Assembly: GCA_016217775.1 (NCBI GenBank)
Contig: JACRGG010000072.1
Span: 1 to 6,742, forward strand
Direction: 5' to 3'
Length of the DNA: 6,742 nt
Source: Microcaldota archaeon
GTDB lineage: Archaea; Micrarchaeota; Micrarchaeia; Norongarragalinales; UBA97
Shown here: piece by piece, positions 5,000-6,742 of the stretch
Position numbering within the stretch: position 1 is the stretch's first letter
Layout: each line of letters begins with the position of its first letter
Notes under the pieces: model-generated
The model's input: only the letters and a program-made list of their open reading frames with translations
Told to the model about the DNA's origin: nothing
The model's database searches: none
Position numbers and translations under genes: made by a program

Positions 5000-6742
5000 A
5001 TGAGCGAGGAAGGCAACAGGGGAGTCGTGGATTACTTGGCTTCGATTACTCTAGAGTTTGACCGCGCGTACTTGGCTGCGAACAAGGCGAGGGCAAAGGG
5101 GTTGGACCCGGAGGGAGTTGTTGAAATCCCGGCTGCAAACGATTTGGTTGACCGAGTTGAGAAGCTGGTTGGCCCACCCGGCGTTGGCGCGGACTTGAAT
5201 GAGTTAATGAAGAAAATGCCTAGGGAAACAGCGGCGTTTGAAATCTCGAAATTGATTATGGAAGGAAAGTACTCTTCAGATAAAACCGCGTTGGACAGCC
5301 CCTCGTTGACGACTCGCGAGAAGGAAAAGAGAATCGAGCAGGCGGTGCGCACGGGCTTGGCGCTTGCAACCGAAGCCATAGTCTCCGCGCCAATCGAGGG
5401 AGTGACTAAAGTGCAGATTAGAAAAAACGCTGATTCAAGCGATTACGCCGCGGTGTTCTTCTCGGGGCCGATTAGGGGAGCGGGCGGGACTGGACAGGCG
5501 TTCACGCTGTTGATTGCGGATTACTGCAGGAAAATGGCGAAAATCGCGGATTACAGGCCAAGCGACACCGAGGTCGAGCGGTACGTCGAGGAATCGAATC
5601 TTTATGCTATGAGAACGCGCGCGGGCCAGTACGTGCCGACCGAGGACGAAGTGCGCCACATTATGAGAAACTGCCCGGTGTGCGTTGACGGAGAGCCGAC
5701 CGAGCATTACGAGGTGGGAAACCACAAGAACGTGCCGAGCATTCCAACAAACAAGGTGCGGGGCGGAATGTGCCTGGTGTTAAGCGAGGGAGTGTGCCTC
5801 AAGGCGGCAAAAGTAATGAAGATAGCGAAAAAATCGGGCGGGCTGGACTGGAGTTGGCTCGAGAAATTAGTGAAGGTAACCAAGAAGGACGAGAAGGCGA
5901 CTCAAATAAAGCCGAGCAAAAAATACATTGACGAAATCGTGGCGGGCAGGCCGATTTTTTCCTACCCGATGGAGAAAGGCGGATTCCGCTTGCGCTACGG
6001 GCGCACTGCATTAATGGGGATTATGAGCAAGGGCATTCACCCGGCTACCTCGGTGATTCTAGACGAATTCCCCGTGCTTGGGACGCAGTTGAAAATCGAG
6101 CGGCCGGGCAAGGGGTGCATAGTCACTTACTGCGAGCAAATCGAGGGGCCCACGGTATTGCTTTCTAACGGGAGCGTGCGCTCGATAAAATCGGTTGGCG
6201 AGGCAACGGCGCTGAAAAGCCGAGTGCAGAAAATACTGTTTATCGGCGATTTGTTGTGCAACTACGGGGATTTTTTTAAGTCCAACCACCCACTCGTCGG
6301 CGCGGGGTACTGCGAGGAGTGGTACGTTCAAGAGCTTGCCGCGGCGGGAGTTGAAAAAACTTTTGCTCAAGCCCAGGAAATTTCCGCCGGCGAGGCAATA
6401 GAGCTGTCAAGAAAAACCGGCGTCGCCCTCGCGCCAAAATACTCTTACCGGTTCAAGGACATTACGATAGACGATTTGAAGACACTCGTTGACGCAATAT
6501 CGCAGCACGGGAAGGCCGAGCACGAGTGGTTTGACTTCAAGCGCCTCGTGATTTCCACAGACGAGAAAGGCAAGAAAGTATTGGAGGACTTGTGCATTGC
6601 CCACGAAGTGGAGAATGGAAGAATGGTTTTGGACAAGGACAATTCCCTCGCGCTATTAACGTGCCTTGGAATGCTTGGGGGAATAGAAGGCGGGGAAAAA
6701 GAAAGCAAGAACATTTCGCGAAAAAAATTCGACGCGCTTTAC
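5000..6742 (+). CDS. polC: DNA polymerase D large subunit DP2, N-terminal part (cut by the window)
   Basis: 581 codons remain open to the right edge, about half of a family member (1,100-1,270 residues). DP2 is the catalytic subunit of archaeal PolD, with a two-barrel active site like that of RNA polymerases. Family motifs in order: FFSGPIRGAGGTGQA (153-167), GEPTEHYEV (231-239), GRPIFSYP (316-323), FRLRYGR (329-335), GIHPAT (345-350), GTQLK-ERPGKG (361-372), IEGP (381-384) and GDLLCNYGDFFKSNHPL (416-432). The catalytic aspartates lie beyond the window, so activity cannot be judged. No intein interrupts this part, though inteins occur in some DP2 genes. ATG 5000 was chosen for its binding site GGTTGA and the normal N-terminus. 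It is the third gene of the polB-nudix-polC operon. Confidence 0.95.
   Translation, partial: MSEEGNRGVVDYLASITLEFDRAYLAANKARAKGLDPEGVVEIPAANDLVDRVEKLVGPPGVGADLNELMKKMPRETAAFEISKLIMEGKYSSDKTALDSPSLTTREKEKRIEQAVRTGLALATEAIVSAPIEGVTKVQIRKNADSSDYAAVFFSGPIRGAGGTGQAFTLLIADYCRKMAKIADYRPSDTEVERYVEESNLYAMRTRAGQYVPTEDEVRHIMRNCPVCVDGEPTEHYEVGNHKNVPSIPTNKVRGGMCLVLSEGVCLKAAKVMKIAKKSGGLDWSWLEKLVKVTKKDEKATQIKPSKKYIDEIVAGRPIFSYPMEKGGFRLRYGRTALMGIMSKGIHPATSVILDEFPVLGTQLKIERPGKGCIVTYCEQIEGPTVLLSNGSVRSIKSVGEATALKSRVQKILFIGDLLCNYGDFFKSNHPLVGAGYCEEWYVQELAAAGVEKTFAQAQEISAGEAIELSRKTGVALAPKYSYRFKDITIDDLKTLVDAISQHGKAEHEWFDFKRLVISTDEKGKKVLEDLCIAHEVENGRMVLDKDNSLALLTCLGMLGGIEGGEKESKNISRKKFDALY

Noticed and set aside
5032..6714. 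Several minus-strand ORFs opposite polC
   Set aside because: The plus strand is open for 581 codons with consecutive DP2 motifs, so these are shadows.
5000..6742. Possible intein in DP2
   Set aside because: The family motifs follow one another at normal spacing with no splicing-domain sequence. The usual catalytic-domain insertion sites lie further right.

Overview
The window comes from an archaeon. It encodes both subunits of the archaea-specific replicative polymerase PolD, a type 2 methionine aminopeptidase and an archaeal UPF0147 protein. Promoters have TATA boxes, and ribosome binding sites resemble the archaeal GGTGA/GGAGGTG type. Genes are compact, with short or overlapping junctions. 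This fits a small-genome euryarchaeal or DPANN-type lineage, but the lineage is inferred from style and not shown by a marker.

Left part (1-1040): the first codons of an unidentified minus-strand gene sit at the left edge behind a long hairpin that buries its ribosome binding site. About 320 bases without a convincing gene follow. Next comes a minus-strand Nudix hydrolase that resembles ADP-ribose pyrophosphatases. It diverges from map (type 2 methionine aminopeptidase, plus strand) across a 77-base gap with one near-symmetric TATA element, which probably serves both genes.

Middle (1040-2875): map carries an unusual histidine- and acid-rich N-terminal tail. It converges on a minus-strand pair made of a UPF0147 gene followed by an unrecognised 96-residue ORF. 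The 292 bases between the UPF0147 and polB start codons hold a 12-bp inverted repeat whose two arms look like divergent TATA boxes, then a G/C palindrome and two overlapping small hairpins before polB.

Right part (2876-6742): polB (PolD small, proofreading subunit), a MutT-like Nudix gene and polC (PolD large, catalytic subunit, cut by the right edge) lie in one plus-strand operon. polB and nudix overlap by 8 bases; nudix and polC are 32 bases apart. A second copy of the G/C palindrome lies in frame inside the N-terminus of this Nudix protein, suggesting a dispersed palindromic element. A likely theme is replication plus nucleotide-pool cleaning, which is an inference from gene order. I see no tRNA, rRNA, CRISPR array, complete mobile element or intein. 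Most of the window is housekeeping; the novelty lies in regulatory structure, the repeat and the His-rich tail.
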